A stretch of 46,038 bases of DNA from Verrucomicrobiota bacterium (GTDB lineage Bacteria; Verrucomicrobiota; Verrucomicrobiia; Verrucomicrobiales; V1-33): NCBI GenBank assembly GCA_003402705.1, contig QQNF01000027.1, positions 1 through 46,038 of the forward strand, given 5' to 3'. Made by a program: the position numbers and the translations under genes. The notes below the pieces were generated by a model. It was not told the origin of the DNA, did not search any database, and saw only the letters and a list, made by a program, of their open reading frames with translations. Positions 25,231 through 33,665 of the stretch are shown one piece after another; the stretch's first letter is position 1; the number at the start of each line of letters is the position of its first letter.

Positions 25231-26679
25231 ATGTCTAACGTTCGAGTACGATTTGCGCCGTCGCCGACTGGGTACCTGCATGTGGGCGGGGCGCGGACGG
25301 CGTTGTTCAACTGGCTGTATGCGCGGAGGAACGGCGGGGTGTTTGTGTTGAGGGTGGAGGACACGGATGCGGCACGGAACACGCCGGAGGCGGTGGCGGC
25401 GATTTACAGCGGGTTGAAGTGGCTGGGATTGGACTGGGATGAGGGCCCGGACTGTGGCGGGCCGCATGGACCTTATCTGCAGAGTGAGCGGCAGCATTTG
25501 TATGATGCGGCGCTGGCGAAGCTGGAGGCGAAGGGATTGACGTATGTGGAGGAGAATGGAGCGGTGCGTTTCCGGTCGCCGCGGGAGACGGTGGTGTTGC
25601 CGGATCGGATCTGCGGGGAGGTGAAGATTGACCGGAGCAAGGAGCCTGACATGACGATCCGGCGGCCGGACGGGAGTTATATCTTCCACTTTGTGAATGT
25701 GGTGGATGATATTGATATGAGGATCACGCATGTGATCCGGGGAGAGGATCACATTTTCAACACGGGGAAGCACATCGAGTTGTTCAGGGCGCTGGATGCG
25801 GAGCCGCCGGAGTATGCGCACATTCCGCTGATTCTGAATGATGACGGGTCGAAGATGAGCAAGCGGGACCAGGGGGCGGCGGTGGGGTATTATGTGGACA
25901 ACGGGTTTGTGCCGGCGGCGGTGCGGAACTATCTGTGTTTGCTAGGGTGGTCGCCGAAGGATGACCGGGAGGTGATGGCGCTGGAGGAGATTCAGACGTT
26001 GTTTGACTGGGAGCATCTGAATCACAGCAATGCGCGGTTCGACATGGAGAAGTGCCGGTGGATGAACGGTGAGTATGTGAAGGCGCAGAGTGCGGAGGAG
26101 TTTGTGAGGGATGCGGAGGCGTGGCTGCGGGGCAGCGCTTCGGCGGTGGATGAAGAAGATGCGCGGCATGGGGTGTCTTTCCGGGCATTGGTGCGGTTGC
26201 TAACGGGTGGTGAGCCGAGTGAGGATGAGGCGACGGAGGTGCTGCGGTTGAAGTCGGCGAGTCCGCTGCTGGCGAATCCCGGGAGCGGGTTGCTGGCGGG
26301 CGTGCTGGGGTTGATCAAGCCGAAGGTGCGGGTGGTGCCGGAGATAGCGGAGCATCTGGTGATGCAGTTTGATCCGCGGAGTCCGGTGGCGATGGATGCG
26401 CAGGCTAAGGTGATGGGGCAGGCGGATGCGGGATCGCGGCTGGCGTGTCTGGCAGGGCATTTCGAGGCGATGGTGCACTGGAATGCGGATCATGTGCAGG
26501 AAGGGGTGGCTGGGGCGGCGAAGGAACTGGGGGTGAAGGTGGGGGCGCTGATGTTTCCGCTGCGGGTGGCGGTGACGGGTCAGGGACACGGCGTGGATCT
26601 GGTGCCGCTGCTGGTATTGCTAGGGAAAGAGGAAACGGTGCAGCGGTTGCGGCACCGGGGGCCATTGCTGACGGCGTGA
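25231..26679 (+). CDS. gltX: glutamyl-tRNA synthetase
   Basis: Class I aminoacyl-tRNA synthetase charging tRNA-Glu. The 482 residues have the HIGH-type signature in PSPTGYLHVGGA (10-21), the KMSKS-type loop SKMSKRD (207-213) and a C-terminal helical anticodon-binding domain. The length is normal for a bacterial GltX. It starts a three-gene run: the stop TGA overlaps the aroE ATG (TGATG). Whether it charges only tRNA-Glu or also tRNA-Gln cannot be decided, as no gatCAB genes are in view. Confidence 0.96.
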   Translation: MSNVRVRFAPSPTGYLHVGGARTALFNWLYARRNGGVFVLRVEDTDAARNTPEAVAAIYSGLKWLGLDWDEGPDCGGPHGPYLQSERQHLYDAALAKLEAKGLTYVEENGAVRFRSPRETVVLPDRICGEVKIDRSKEPDMTIRRPDGSYIFHFVNVVDDIDMRITHVIRGEDHIFNTGKHIELFRALDAEPPEYAHIPLILNDDGSKMSKRDQGAAVGYYVDNGFVPAAVRNYLCLLGWSPKDDREVMALEEIQTLFDWEHLNHSNARFDMEKCRWMNGEYVKAQSAEEFVRDAEAWLRGSASAVDEEDARHGVSFRALVRLLTGGEPSEDEATEVLRLKSASPLLANPGSGLLAGVLGLIKPKVRVVPEIAEHLVMQFDPRSPVAMDAQAKVMGQADAGSRLACLAGHFEAMVHWNADHVQEGVAGAAKELGVKVGALMFPLRVAVTGQGHGVDLVPLLVLLGKEETVQRLRHRGPLLTA

Positions 26680-27596
26680 TGGAAGCGATGAAAGCGGAGG
26701 TTTTCACGATCGAGGATCTGCGGCGGTGGCGGCGGCTGGAACCACCGGCGTTGCTAGGGGTGATGGGGGATCCGGTGGCGCACAGCCTGTCGCCGCAGAT
26801 GCACAATCCGGCGCTGGCGGCGTGCGGGATCGGCGGGCAGTATGTGAGGCTACATGTGAGGCCGGAGGAATTCCGGGAAGCGCTGGGTGCGTTACAGAGG
26901 TTAGGATTTGCGGGGGTGAACTGCACGATTCCGCACAAGTTTGCGGCATTGGAGGCGGTGGGGGAGCTGGATCCTGCGGCGCGGCGGCTGGGGGCGGTGA
27001 ACACGGTGATTTTCCGCGAGGACGGGACGACGCTGGGAAGGAACAGTGATGGGCCGGGGTTTCTGCGGACGGTGGCGGAGGAGTTCGGGCGGCCGGTGCG
27101 GGAGTTGCGGATTCTGATTCTGGGGGCGGGAGGGGGTGCGGGTCAGGCGGCGGCGGTGCAGTGTGCGATGGAGGGATGCCGGTCGCTGGTGCTGACGAAT
27201 CGGACGAGTGCGAAGGTGGAGCAGGTGGCGGCGGGGTTGGAGGGATTGCCGGGGGCTGGGGTGGTTAGTACAGTGGCGTGGGAAGCGGAGGCGCTGCGCG
27301 AGGTGCTGCCGGAGATTGATCTGATTGTGAACGGGACGTCGCTGGGGATGAAGGCGGAGGATCCGGCATTGCTGCCGGAGGGGTCGCTGGAGTCGCGGCA
27401 TCTGGTTTATGATATGGTGTACAAGCCGCTGGAGACTCCGTTAGTGGCGGCGGCGCGGGCGGCTGGGGCGCGGGCGATCAATGGATTGCCGATGCTGTTG
27501 TGGCAGGGCGTGCAGTCGTTCGAGTGGTGGTTCGGGCGGACGGCTCCGGTGGAAGTGATGCGGCGCGGGTTGCAGGAGGCGACGGGGTGGCGGTGA
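26679..27596 (+). CDS. aroE: shikimate dehydrogenase
   Basis: NADP-dependent reduction of 3-dehydroshikimate to shikimate in the route to chorismate, which feeds TrpE and MenF encoded upstream. The protein is 305 residues from ATG 26679. Visible motifs are the shikimate-binding GDPVAHSLSPQMHN (30-43), catalytic Lys87 in NCTIPHKFAA, Asp124 in RNSDGPGF and the nucleotide-binding GAGGGAGQA (149-157). The gene overlaps gltX and the following glycosylase gene, each as TGATG, so translation is probably coupled. Confidence 0.95.
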   Translation: MEAMKAEVFTIEDLRRWRRLEPPALLGVMGDPVAHSLSPQMHNPALAACGIGGQYVRLHVRPEEFREALGALQRLGFAGVNCTIPHKFAALEAVGELDPAARRLGAVNTVIFREDGTTLGRNSDGPGFLRTVAEEFGRPVRELRILILGAGGGAGQAAAVQCAMEGCRSLVLTNRTSAKVEQVAAGLEGLPGAGVVSTVAWEAEALREVLPEIDLIVNGTSLGMKAEDPALLPEGSLESRHLVYDMVYKPLETPLVAAARAAGARAINGLPMLLWQGVQSFEWWFGRTAPVEVMRRGLQEATGWR

Positions 27597-28474
27597 TGGC
27601 CGGGTTAGAGCGAGTGGAGGCGGGAAGCTGGCCGTTTGATCTGGCGGCGACCTTGAACAGCGGGCAGGTGTTTCACTGGCACGCGATGGGAGATGGGTTT
27701 GCGGGAGTGATCGGGAGGAAGGCGGTGTGGGTGCGGCAGGTGGATGCGGGGCTTCTGGAGTGCACGGCGGGGATGGCGGAGACGGTGAGGGAGTATCTTG
27801 GGCTGGGTGCAGACATGGCGGCGATGGCGGCGACGTTTCCGGCGGATGATGCGGCGCTGCAGCGGGCGGTGGCGTGGTGTCCCGGGTTGAGGATTCTGCG
27901 GCAGCCGTCGTGGGAATGTCTGGCGACCTTCATCACGTCGTCGTTGAAGCAGGTGCCGCACATCCGGGCGATTTCGCTGCGGTTGCGGGAGCGATTCGGG
28001 GAGTTGGTCAGGGTGGAGGGTTTGCCGGATCAGTGGGCGTATCCTGAGCCGGGGGTGCTGGCAGCGGCGGGGGAGGGGGCGTTGCGGGAGTGCGGGTTAG
28101 GGTACCGGGCGGCGTTTCTGGTGCGGACGGCGGAGGCGGTGGCTTCCGGGGCAATGGATCTGGGGGCGGTGGCGGCGATGGATGACGAGAGGGCGCTGGA
28201 GGCGCTGACGACATTGCATGGGGTTGGGGACAAGATTGCGTCGTGTGCGCTGCTGTTCGGGTTCGGGAGGACGGCGGCGTTTCCGGTGGATGTGTGGATC
28301 GAGCGGGTGATGAGGGAGTTGTATTTTCCGCGGGCGAGGAAGCTGACGCACGAGCGGTTGAAGACGTTTGCGAGACGACGGTTCGGGCGGCACTGCGGGG
28401 TGGCGCAGCAGTTTCTGTTTCACTGGGCGAGGCTAACGGATTGCGGGAGGAGGGTGGGGGGATTTGAGATTTGA
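27596..28474 (+). CDS. OGG1-like 8-oxoguanine DNA glycosylase/AP lyase
   Basis: Base-excision repair enzyme of the HhH-GPD superfamily, OGG1 branch, expected to remove 8-oxoguanine. The 292 residues include an OGG N-domain (FDLAATLNSGQVFHW at 14-28), a core helix region LRILRQPSWECLATFITSS (98-116), and the helix-hairpin-helix LHGVGDKIASC with catalytic Lys213 and Cys217, then Asp232 in AFPVDVWIERV. The Asn-rich stretch that follows SS in human OGG1 is LKQ here (117-119), so contacts to the orphaned cytosine must differ. The start overlaps aroE. The last codons and stop lie inside a dispersed TTTGA repeat, which may have altered the C-terminus. Confidence 0.88.
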   Translation: MAGLERVEAGSWPFDLAATLNSGQVFHWHAMGDGFAGVIGRKAVWVRQVDAGLLECTAGMAETVREYLGLGADMAAMAATFPADDAALQRAVAWCPGLRILRQPSWECLATFITSSLKQVPHIRAISLRLRERFGELVRVEGLPDQWAYPEPGVLAAAGEGALRECGLGYRAAFLVRTAEAVASGAMDLGAVAAMDDERALEALTTLHGVGDKIASCALLFGFGRTAAFPVDVWIERVMRELYFPRARKLTHERLKTFARRRFGRHCGVAQQFLFHWARLTDCGRRVGGFEI

Positions 28475-28516
28475 GATTTGAGATTTGAAATTTGAGATGT
28501 GGCTTGTTCGGAGGGG
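28461..28516 (+). repeat. TTTGAGA-type AT-rich repeat, copy 2
   Basis: Five TTTGA(G/A)A-type heptamers (28461-28499) are followed by a variant of GGCTTGTTCGGAGGGGGCGG. The order matches copy 1 at 2591-2633. The repeat supplies the final codons (Phe-Glu-Ile) and the stop of the glycosylase gene. Confidence 0.65.
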
Positions 28517-28537
28517 GCGGGTAGGGAGAGCGGTGTC

Positions 28538-28553
28538 TCACGCGATGGCGTGA
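28538..28553. repeat. short hairpin repeat in intergenic DNA
   Basis: TCACGC-GATG-GCGTGA is a perfect 6-bp stem with a 4-nt loop. It stands where the three-hairpin element would follow the TTTGA/GGCTTGTT composite at the other locus, so a different small hairpin module occupies the same place. Confidence 0.5.
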
Positions 28554-28567
28554 AGGGTTTGTGGGGA

Positions 28568-28644
28568 GATGGGAGGGTGAGGGTTGTGGGGGAGAGGGGG
28601 AACCGCAGATGGTGGGGATGGATGCAGATGGGAGGGTGAGGGTT
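28568..28644 (+). repeat. 18-bp direct repeat pair
   Basis: GATGGGAGGGTGAGGGTT occurs at 28568-28585 and again at 28627-28644, 59 bp apart, with a degenerate CGCAGATGG / GCAGATGGG pair between and overlapping. The stretch 28475-28674 contains no gene and seems built from small repeats. Confidence 0.65.
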
Positions 28645-28674
28645 TGGGGTGTTACCGGGAGGTGGTGGGGATAG

Positions 28675-30132
28675 TCAGGGGGTGAGGGCTGGGGTGAGGG
28701 TGGGGTGGGAGAGGTCGAGGCGGTAGAGGATCTGGTTGTAGTCGTAGCGAGGGGTTTTGCGGGGGTTGCCGGAGAATTCTGCGGTGTAGGTGCCTTCGAA
28801 GTGGATGAGGCGGCCGTTCTGCTGGTCCATGAAGGGGTGGTGGACTGGGTTGTAGAAGGAGTAGGCTGGGTGGGTGGCGATTTTGACGGCTTTGGAGAAT
28901 GGGCCGTCGGGGGCGGTGGATTCGGCGAACCAGACCTCGCCGAGGTAAGAGGGATCGTTTTTGGTGCCTGTGGCGACGCCGATGAGGAGGAAGCGGTTGC
29001 GGAAGGGGTTCCAGCGGACGCTGGCTCCGTGGATGAGGACGGGGGAGGAGGTGGCGGCGTCGGTGATTTGGAATCGGGCGCTGGCGGCGGGGAGTTTTCC
29101 TGCGGCGATGAGGGCGGCTTCGTCTTTCTGGGTGGTGGGAGGGTTGAGACGCTGCCAGATCCATGAGTTGGAGGGTTCGTTGAAGCGGAGGGCTTCGTAG
29201 GCGTCGGGCTGGGTGACGCTGGCGAAGTTGGCTTTGACGCGGGTGTGGGGGAGAGGGGAGGCGAAGTAGAAGTGGTCCTTGTGGTGGAGGACGTGGCCGC
29301 GTGGGAAGCGCCATGATTCGTCTTTGGGGATGGAGGTGCGGTTCTGGAAGGTGCCGAGGGATTCGTTGAAGACGGCGATGCCTTGTTCGACGACGGGTGC
29401 GAGGCCTGGGGAGCGGCCCCAGTGGGCGACGAGTTGTTCGTTGCCGGAGGTGTCGGGGACATTGAGGAGTCCCTGCATCCAGACGACGCCGGGGCCTTCG
29501 CGCGGCATCATGGTGCGGAGCCGGTCGGGTTTGTCAGGGTCGGCGAGGTAGGAGAAGGCGAAGCCGTTTTCCGGGTTGGTGACAGGATCGGAGGTGGCGC
29601 AGGTGGTTTTGAAGTTGCCTAACGGATAAGACGTGATGCTGGTGTCGCCCCAGAGCCAGAAGATGCGGCCGTGCCATGGGGTGGCCTGGGTGGAATCCTG
29701 GCCGGTTACGCCGAAGGGGTCGGTGGGGAGGGAGGGGGCGGGGAGGTTGAGGAGGAGGGAATCGCGCCAGCGGTCGAGGCCGGTGAGGCGGGCGATGCGT
29801 TCAGCGGGTTGGGAGCGGGAGAGGCGGATTTCGGTGGATGCGCCGGGTTTGGGGACGAGACGGACGCCGGAGTAGCCGAAGCCGTCTTTGGGGAGGGAGT
29901 AGCCAGGGGAGGAGACGTGGAACCAGACTGGGCGGTTCATGAGGTCGGGGTCGGCGAGGGCGATGCGGCCGGCGTTGTCGGAGATGAAGGAGGCCTCGCT
30001 GACGGTGCGGAGTTCGGCGAGGGGGATGCCGCGGTTGGTGGCGTCGTCGAGGATGTGGATGGCGAACCATGGGGAGACGGCGGCGTGGGTGGAGGCGGCG
30101 AGGGTGAGTGAGAGGGCGAGGGTGGCGCGCAT
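28675..30132 (-). CDS. secreted protein with DUF4185-like beta-propeller features
   Basis: Exported protein of 485 residues from ATG 30132 with a Sec signal peptide (MRATLALSLTLAASTHA); a start at 30159 would put nine extra residues before it. After a short carboxypeptidase-regulatory-like N-domain (IHILDDATNRGIPLAELRTV), the main domain has repeated Trp/Gly blades including FWLWGDTSI, a GDT motif seen in DUF4185 and related five-bladed propellers. A glycan or carbohydrate-related role is plausible but not shown. It lies 34 bp after a strong terminator for the upstream lipoprotein gene, so it probably has its own promoter or relies on read-through. Confidence 0.72.
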   Translation of the reverse strand: MRATLALSLTLAASTHAAVSPWFAIHILDDATNRGIPLAELRTVSEASFISDNAGRIALADPDLMNRPVWFHVSSPGYSLPKDGFGYSGVRLVPKPGASTEIRLSRSQPAERIARLTGLDRWRDSLLLNLPAPSLPTDPFGVTGQDSTQATPWHGRIFWLWGDTSITSYPLGNFKTTCATSDPVTNPENGFAFSYLADPDKPDRLRTMMPREGPGVVWMQGLLNVPDTSGNEQLVAHWGRSPGLAPVVEQGIAVFNESLGTFQNRTSIPKDESWRFPRGHVLHHKDHFYFASPLPHTRVKANFASVTQPDAYEALRFNEPSNSWIWQRLNPPTTQKDEAALIAAGKLPAASARFQITDAATSSPVLIHGASVRWNPFRNRFLLIGVATGTKNDPSYLGEVWFAESTAPDGPFSKAVKIATHPAYSFYNPVHHPFMDQQNGRLIHFEGTYTAEFSGNPRKTPRYDYNQILYRLDLSHPTLTPALTP

Positions 30133-30160
30133 GGGGGAGGCTGGGGGTTGTGCGGGCATG

Positions 30161-30191
30161 AAAAAGCCGGAGAGGGCGAACCCTCTCCGGC
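30161..30191 (-). terminator. intrinsic terminator of the LEA-like lipoprotein gene
   Basis: Read on the minus strand: a perfect 11-bp stem GCCGGAGAGGG / CCCTCTCCGGC with a TTCG tetraloop, followed by TTTTT. This is a textbook rho-independent terminator, 26 bp past the lipoprotein stop codon. It is the only classical terminator I found in the window. Confidence 0.93.
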
Positions 30192-30216
30192 GGGAAATCA
30201 GACGTTGGGAGACTGA

Positions 30217-30561
30217 TTAGAACTTAGGAGCTTCGGCAGGAGCGGCTGGGGCGGCTGGAGCGGTGGCTTCCTTGACGGCCTTGGCGGCTTCTTCGACCTT
30301 GGCGGCGCCTTCGCTGGTGGCTTCCTTGATGGTTTCGACGGCGGAGGCACTGGCTTCCTTGACGGCTTCGGTGGCCTTGCCTGCGGCTTCCTTGGTCTTG
30401 TCAGCGGCTTCGACGGCCTTGGCTTCGACGGCCTTCACGGCTTCTTTACCGGATTCGGTGGCCTTTTTGGCGGCGTCTTCGACTTTGGCGGCGGCTGGCT
30501 TTTCGCAGGCGACGATGGTGAAGGCGGCGGCAGCGAGAGCGAGGAGAGATGGGAGTTTCAT
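30217..30561 (-). CDS. LEA-like Ala/Lys/Glu-rich lipoprotein
   Basis: Small predicted lipoprotein of 114 residues from ATG 30561: hydrophobic N-terminus then lipobox IVAC with Cys19. The mature part is almost entirely Ala, Lys, Glu, Thr and Val in a repeating amphipathic pattern (AAKKATESGKEAVKAVEAK, AADKTKEAAGKATEAVKEA), close to the 11-residue periodicity of group 3 LEA or apolipoprotein-like helices, and ends in an Ala/Pro tail. It is probably anchored in the envelope and may protect membranes or bind surfaces under stress; the function is inferred from composition only. It is monocistronic, ending in a strong terminator. Confidence 0.8.
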   Translation of the reverse strand: MKLPSLLALAAAAFTIVACEKPAAAKVEDAAKKATESGKEAVKAVEAKAVEAADKTKEAAGKATEAVKEASASAVETIKEATSEGAAKVEEAAKAVKEATAPAAPAAPAEAPKF

Positions 30562-30929
30562 GGGATTGATATTGCTGTGGGGGTTGTGTGATGATTTCGG
30601 CGCGAAGGCCGGACCCATGACACGACGCGAGGAGGCACCTTGCCGATGAGCTTATGCAACGATGGCGGCGTTCGGGCGTTCGTCTACTGCAAAACGAAGG
30701 TGGTTTCACTGTTGCGGAGAACCGCTGATCCGGAGTGGCGGAGGGAGTCGGAGGGGGTTCTGGTGTGGGGATGAAGACGCGACGGAGCTTTTTTGGCGGG
30801 ATGGCGGGGATGGCAGGGGGGAGCGTGATGAAGGGCGGGCCGCAGGTGCGGGCGTTGTGGGGCCGGGAGTACCGGTAAGGCTGGCAGGTCCGGGTTGACT
30901 GACGGTTAGTAGAATGGCGCCGGATTTTG
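30562..30929. other. intergenic region without a recognisable gene
   Basis: About 370 bp between the second DUF1501 gene and the lipoprotein gene, both on the minus strand. It must hold the lipoprotein promoter, but I could not fix -35/-10 boxes. An A/T-richer patch with GCTTTTTTGG occurs near 30787-30796. No coding frame is convincing. Confidence 0.5.
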
Positions 30930-32321
30930 TCAGGCGATGATGGAGGAGAGGACCTTGCCGTGGACATCGGTGAGACGGACATCGCGGCCGCCGAAGCGAT
31001 AGGTGAGGGCTTCGTGGTCCATGCCGAGCTGGTGGAGGACGGTGGCCCAGAGATCGTAGACTGAGCAGGGATTGGCGACGGCGTGGTAGGCGAAGTCGTC
31101 GGTGGCGCCGTGGACGAGGCCGCCGCGGATGCCGCCGCCGGCGAGCCAGATGCTGAAGCCGAAGGGATTGTGGTCGCGGCCGTCGCTGCCCTGACTGAAG
31201 GGAGTGCGGCCGAATTCGCCGGCGAAGATGACGAGGGTTTCGTCGAGGAGACCGCGAGCTTTGAGGTCGCGGAGGAGGCCTGCGATGGGGCGGTCGACCT
31301 GATGGCCCATGCGGCCGTGGCCGTCTTTGATGCCGCCGTGCTGGTCCCATGGGTTGGGGGCGTTGCCGCCGCCGATGTTGTAGGAGAGACAGGAGAGTTC
31401 GACGAAGCGGACTCCGCGTTCGACGAGACGGCGTGCGAGGAGACACTGGCGGCCGTAGGCGGCGGTTTTGGGGTCTGGGTCGTCGAGGCCGTAGAGTTGC
31501 TTGGTGGGTTCGGATTCGCCGCGGAGGTCGCAGAGATCGGGGACGGCGGCCTGCATGCGCCATGCGAGTTCTGCGTTGGCGATGGCGGCGTCGATCTGGG
31601 AGTCGCCGGGGGCGTTGGTGGCGGCGAACTGGCGGTCCATGGAGCTGACGAAGTCGAGCCGGGAGCGCTGGAGGGAGGCGGGTTCGCGGGGTTTGATGTT
31701 AGCGATGGCTTCGCCGTTGTCGGCGTTGATGAAGGAAGCCTGGTGGAGGGCTGGGAGGAAGCCATTGCCGAAGAGGCCAGCGCCGCCGTGGGGGACGGTG
31801 CTGTCGCCGGATTTGAGGACGACGAAGCTGGGGAGGTTATCGGCGGTGCTGCCGAGACCGTAGCTGGTCCATGCGCCTGCGCTGGGGTATCCGAGGAAGG
31901 GGAAGCCGGAGTGCATGAAGAAGTTGCCCTGGGCGTGCTCGCTGAACTTGGCGGTCATGCTGCGGATGACGCAGAGGTCGTCGGCGAGAGCGCCGATATT
32001 GGGGAAGAGGTCGCTGATTTCGGTGCCGGACTGGCCGCGAGGTTTGAAGGCCCAGTGGGAGGGCTGGATGGTGCCGTTCTGGTTGAACTGCGTGCGCTGG
32101 ACGGCGACGGGCATGGGTTGGCCGGCGCGTTTGATGAGTTCTGGTTTAGGGTCGAAGGAATCGACGTGGGAGAAGCCGCCTGACATGTAGCAGAAGATGA
32201 CGCTTTTGGCGCGCGGTCTGAAGAGAGGCGTGCGAGGAGAGGCGTGGGAGAGGCCGGCGAGAGCGGTGAGGCCGAAGCCGCAGGAGAGCCGGGAGAGGAG
32301 TTGGCGGCGTGAGAGGATCAT
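30930..32321 (-). CDS. DUF1501 secreted protein (second copy)
   Basis: Exported protein of 463 residues with a twin-arginine signal ([11 protein letters not shown] then a hydrophobic run). Typical DUF1501 features are [22 protein letters not shown] near residue 40, [20 protein letters not shown], the [10 protein letters not shown] motif and [17 protein letters not shown], and C-terminal [26 protein letters not shown]1501 is placed with alkaline-phosphatase-like folds; its activity is unknown. Unlike the copy at 34691, it has no DUF1549/DUF1553 gene beside it and instead follows a NamZ-type gene by 66 bp. Confidence 0.93.
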   Translation of the reverse strand: MILSRRQLLSRLSCGFGLTALAGLSHASPRTPLFRPRAKSVIFCYMSGGFSHVDSFDPKPELIKRAGQPMPVAVQRTQFNQNGTIQPSHWAFKPRGQSGTEISDLFPNIGALADDLCVIRSMTAKFSEHAQGNFFMHSGFPFLGYPSAGAWTSYGLGSTADNLPSFVVLKSGDSTVPHGGAGLFGNGFLPALHQASFINADNGEAIANIKPREPASLQRSRLDFVSSMDRQFAATNAPGDSQIDAAIANAELAWRMQAAVPDLCDLRGESEPTKQLYGLDDPDPKTAAYGRQCLLARRLVERGVRFVELSCLSYNIGGGNAPNPWDQHGGIKDGHGRMGHQVDRPIAGLLRDLKARGLLDETLVIFAGEFGRTPFSQGSDGRDHNPFGFSIWLAGGGIRGGLVHGATDDFAYHAVANPCSVYDLWATVLHQLGMDHEALTYRFGGRDVRLTDVHGKVLSSIIA

Positions 32322-32387
32322 GCGTGTGGGAGGATGGTCCTTGAGGAACGGTGGGCGCGCAAGTCCTGGGAGGGGCCGGAGGTGCGG

Positions 32388-33635
32388 TCAGGAATAGATG
32401 AGGAACGGCTGGCGAGCTGCGGCGAAGGAGCGGGCGTAGGATTGGAAGCCGGCGATGATGCGGTTGGCTGGAGTGCGGGAGTTGAGGGCGAGCCAGAGAT
32501 TGTCGGAGCCCCAGACCTTGTGGAAGAGCGTGCGGGTATCGCCGGTGGACTGGCGGAGAGGGAGACCGTTGCTGCGGCGGACGACTTCCGAGGTGAGGAT
32601 GACGGCGAGGGCGATGAGGTCGGTGCTGCCACGAGGGTCGATGGAGAGCCGGACGCCTGCGAAGCCGGGTTTCCTCTGACTGTGATAGGGGTGGAAGCGG
32701 ACCCCGGGGAGCCGGAGGGCGGAGAGGTCGGCGGCGAAGCGGTGCGGGTCGATGCCCATACCGCCGGCGAATTCGAAAGGACGGGGGGTGCCGATGCCGA
32801 TGTCGACGCCGTCGAGCCCGCCGAGGATGCCGGTGGCGGCGTAGTAGAGCGGGGATTCCGGGTGAGGGATGTTAGGAGAGGTGGGTGTCCAGCGGAGACC
32901 GGTATCGCGCCAGACCATGGAGCGATTCCAGCCGTGCATGGGGACGACGCGGAGGGCTGGGCGTGCTTTCCACCAGCCGCGGGCGTTGCCCATGCGTGCG
33001 AGTTCGGCGGCGGTCATGCCGTGGAGGTAGGGGACGGGGATCTGGCCGACGAAGGATTTCCAGCGCGGGTTGAGCGGGGGGCCCTGGACCCGGTTGCCGC
33101 CGATGGGGTTAGGGCGGTCGAGGACCATGAAGCCGCGGCGGTTTTCTGCGCAGGCCTCCATGGCGAGGGCCATGGTGCTGATGTAGGTGTAGGAGCGGCT
33201 GCCGATGTCCTGGAGGTCGAAGAGGAGGACGTCGACATTGGCGAGCATGCGCGGGGAAGGCTTGCGGGAGTCGCCGTAGAGGGACCATGCGGTGAGTCCG
33301 GTGAGCGGGTCGCGGCGGCTGGGGACCTTGAGGCCGGCGGGTTCGCGGCCGTCGAGCCCGTGTTCCGGGGTGAAGAGCGTGGTGAGGTTGCGTCCGAGGG
33401 CGCGCTGGAGGACGACGCGGGAGGGGATGCCGCGGCTGTTGACGGACGTCTGGTTGGTGATGAGGCCGACCCGTTGATTGCGGAGGGCGGCGAAGCCTGA
33501 GGCGGCGAGGACATCGATGCCGAGGGCGAAGCTGGAGGAGCCGGGGAGGGCGAGGCGGGAGCCTGGGGAGGAGCAGGAGGCTAGGGCAGCGGCGAGGGCG
33601 GGCGGGAGGCCGTGGAGGAAGTTGCGCCGGTGCAC
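32388..33635 (-). CDS. namZ: DUF1343 exo-beta-N-acetylmuramidase (NamZ-like)
   Basis: Family of NamZ, which releases N-acetylmuramic acid from the non-reducing ends of peptidoglycan fragments. The 415-residue protein has a signal region with RR and a Cys-rich end (MHRRNFLHG to about ALASCSS; lipobox-like ALASC). Signatures include GLITNQTSVNSRG, the FTPEHGLDG motif, DLQDIGSRSYTY, VLDRPNPIGG, HGMTAAELA and GIGTPRPFEFAGG. It probably acts in the periplasm on wall fragments, which fits the recycling ligase gene mpl at 15067. It lies 30 bp after the cytochrome-LRR gene and before a DUF1501 gene, so may share their transcript. Confidence 0.9.
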   Translation of the reverse strand: MHRRNFLHGLPPALAAALASCSSPGSRLALPGSSSFALGIDVLAASGFAALRNQRVGLITNQTSVNSRGIPSRVVLQRALGRNLTTLFTPEHGLDGREPAGLKVPSRRDPLTGLTAWSLYGDSRKPSPRMLANVDVLLFDLQDIGSRSYTYISTMALAMEACAENRRGFMVLDRPNPIGGNRVQGPPLNPRWKSFVGQIPVPYLHGMTAAELARMGNARGWWKARPALRVVPMHGWNRSMVWRDTGLRWTPTSPNIPHPESPLYYAATGILGGLDGVDIGIGTPRPFEFAGGMGIDPHRFAADLSALRLPGVRFHPYHSQRKPGFAGVRLSIDPRGSTDLIALAVILTSEVVRRSNGLPLRQSTGDTRTLFHKVWGSDNLWLALNSRTPANRIIAGFQSYARSFAAARQPFLIYS

Positions 33636-33665
33636 GGAGAGGTGGGGAGGCGGGGGAGCGGCGAT

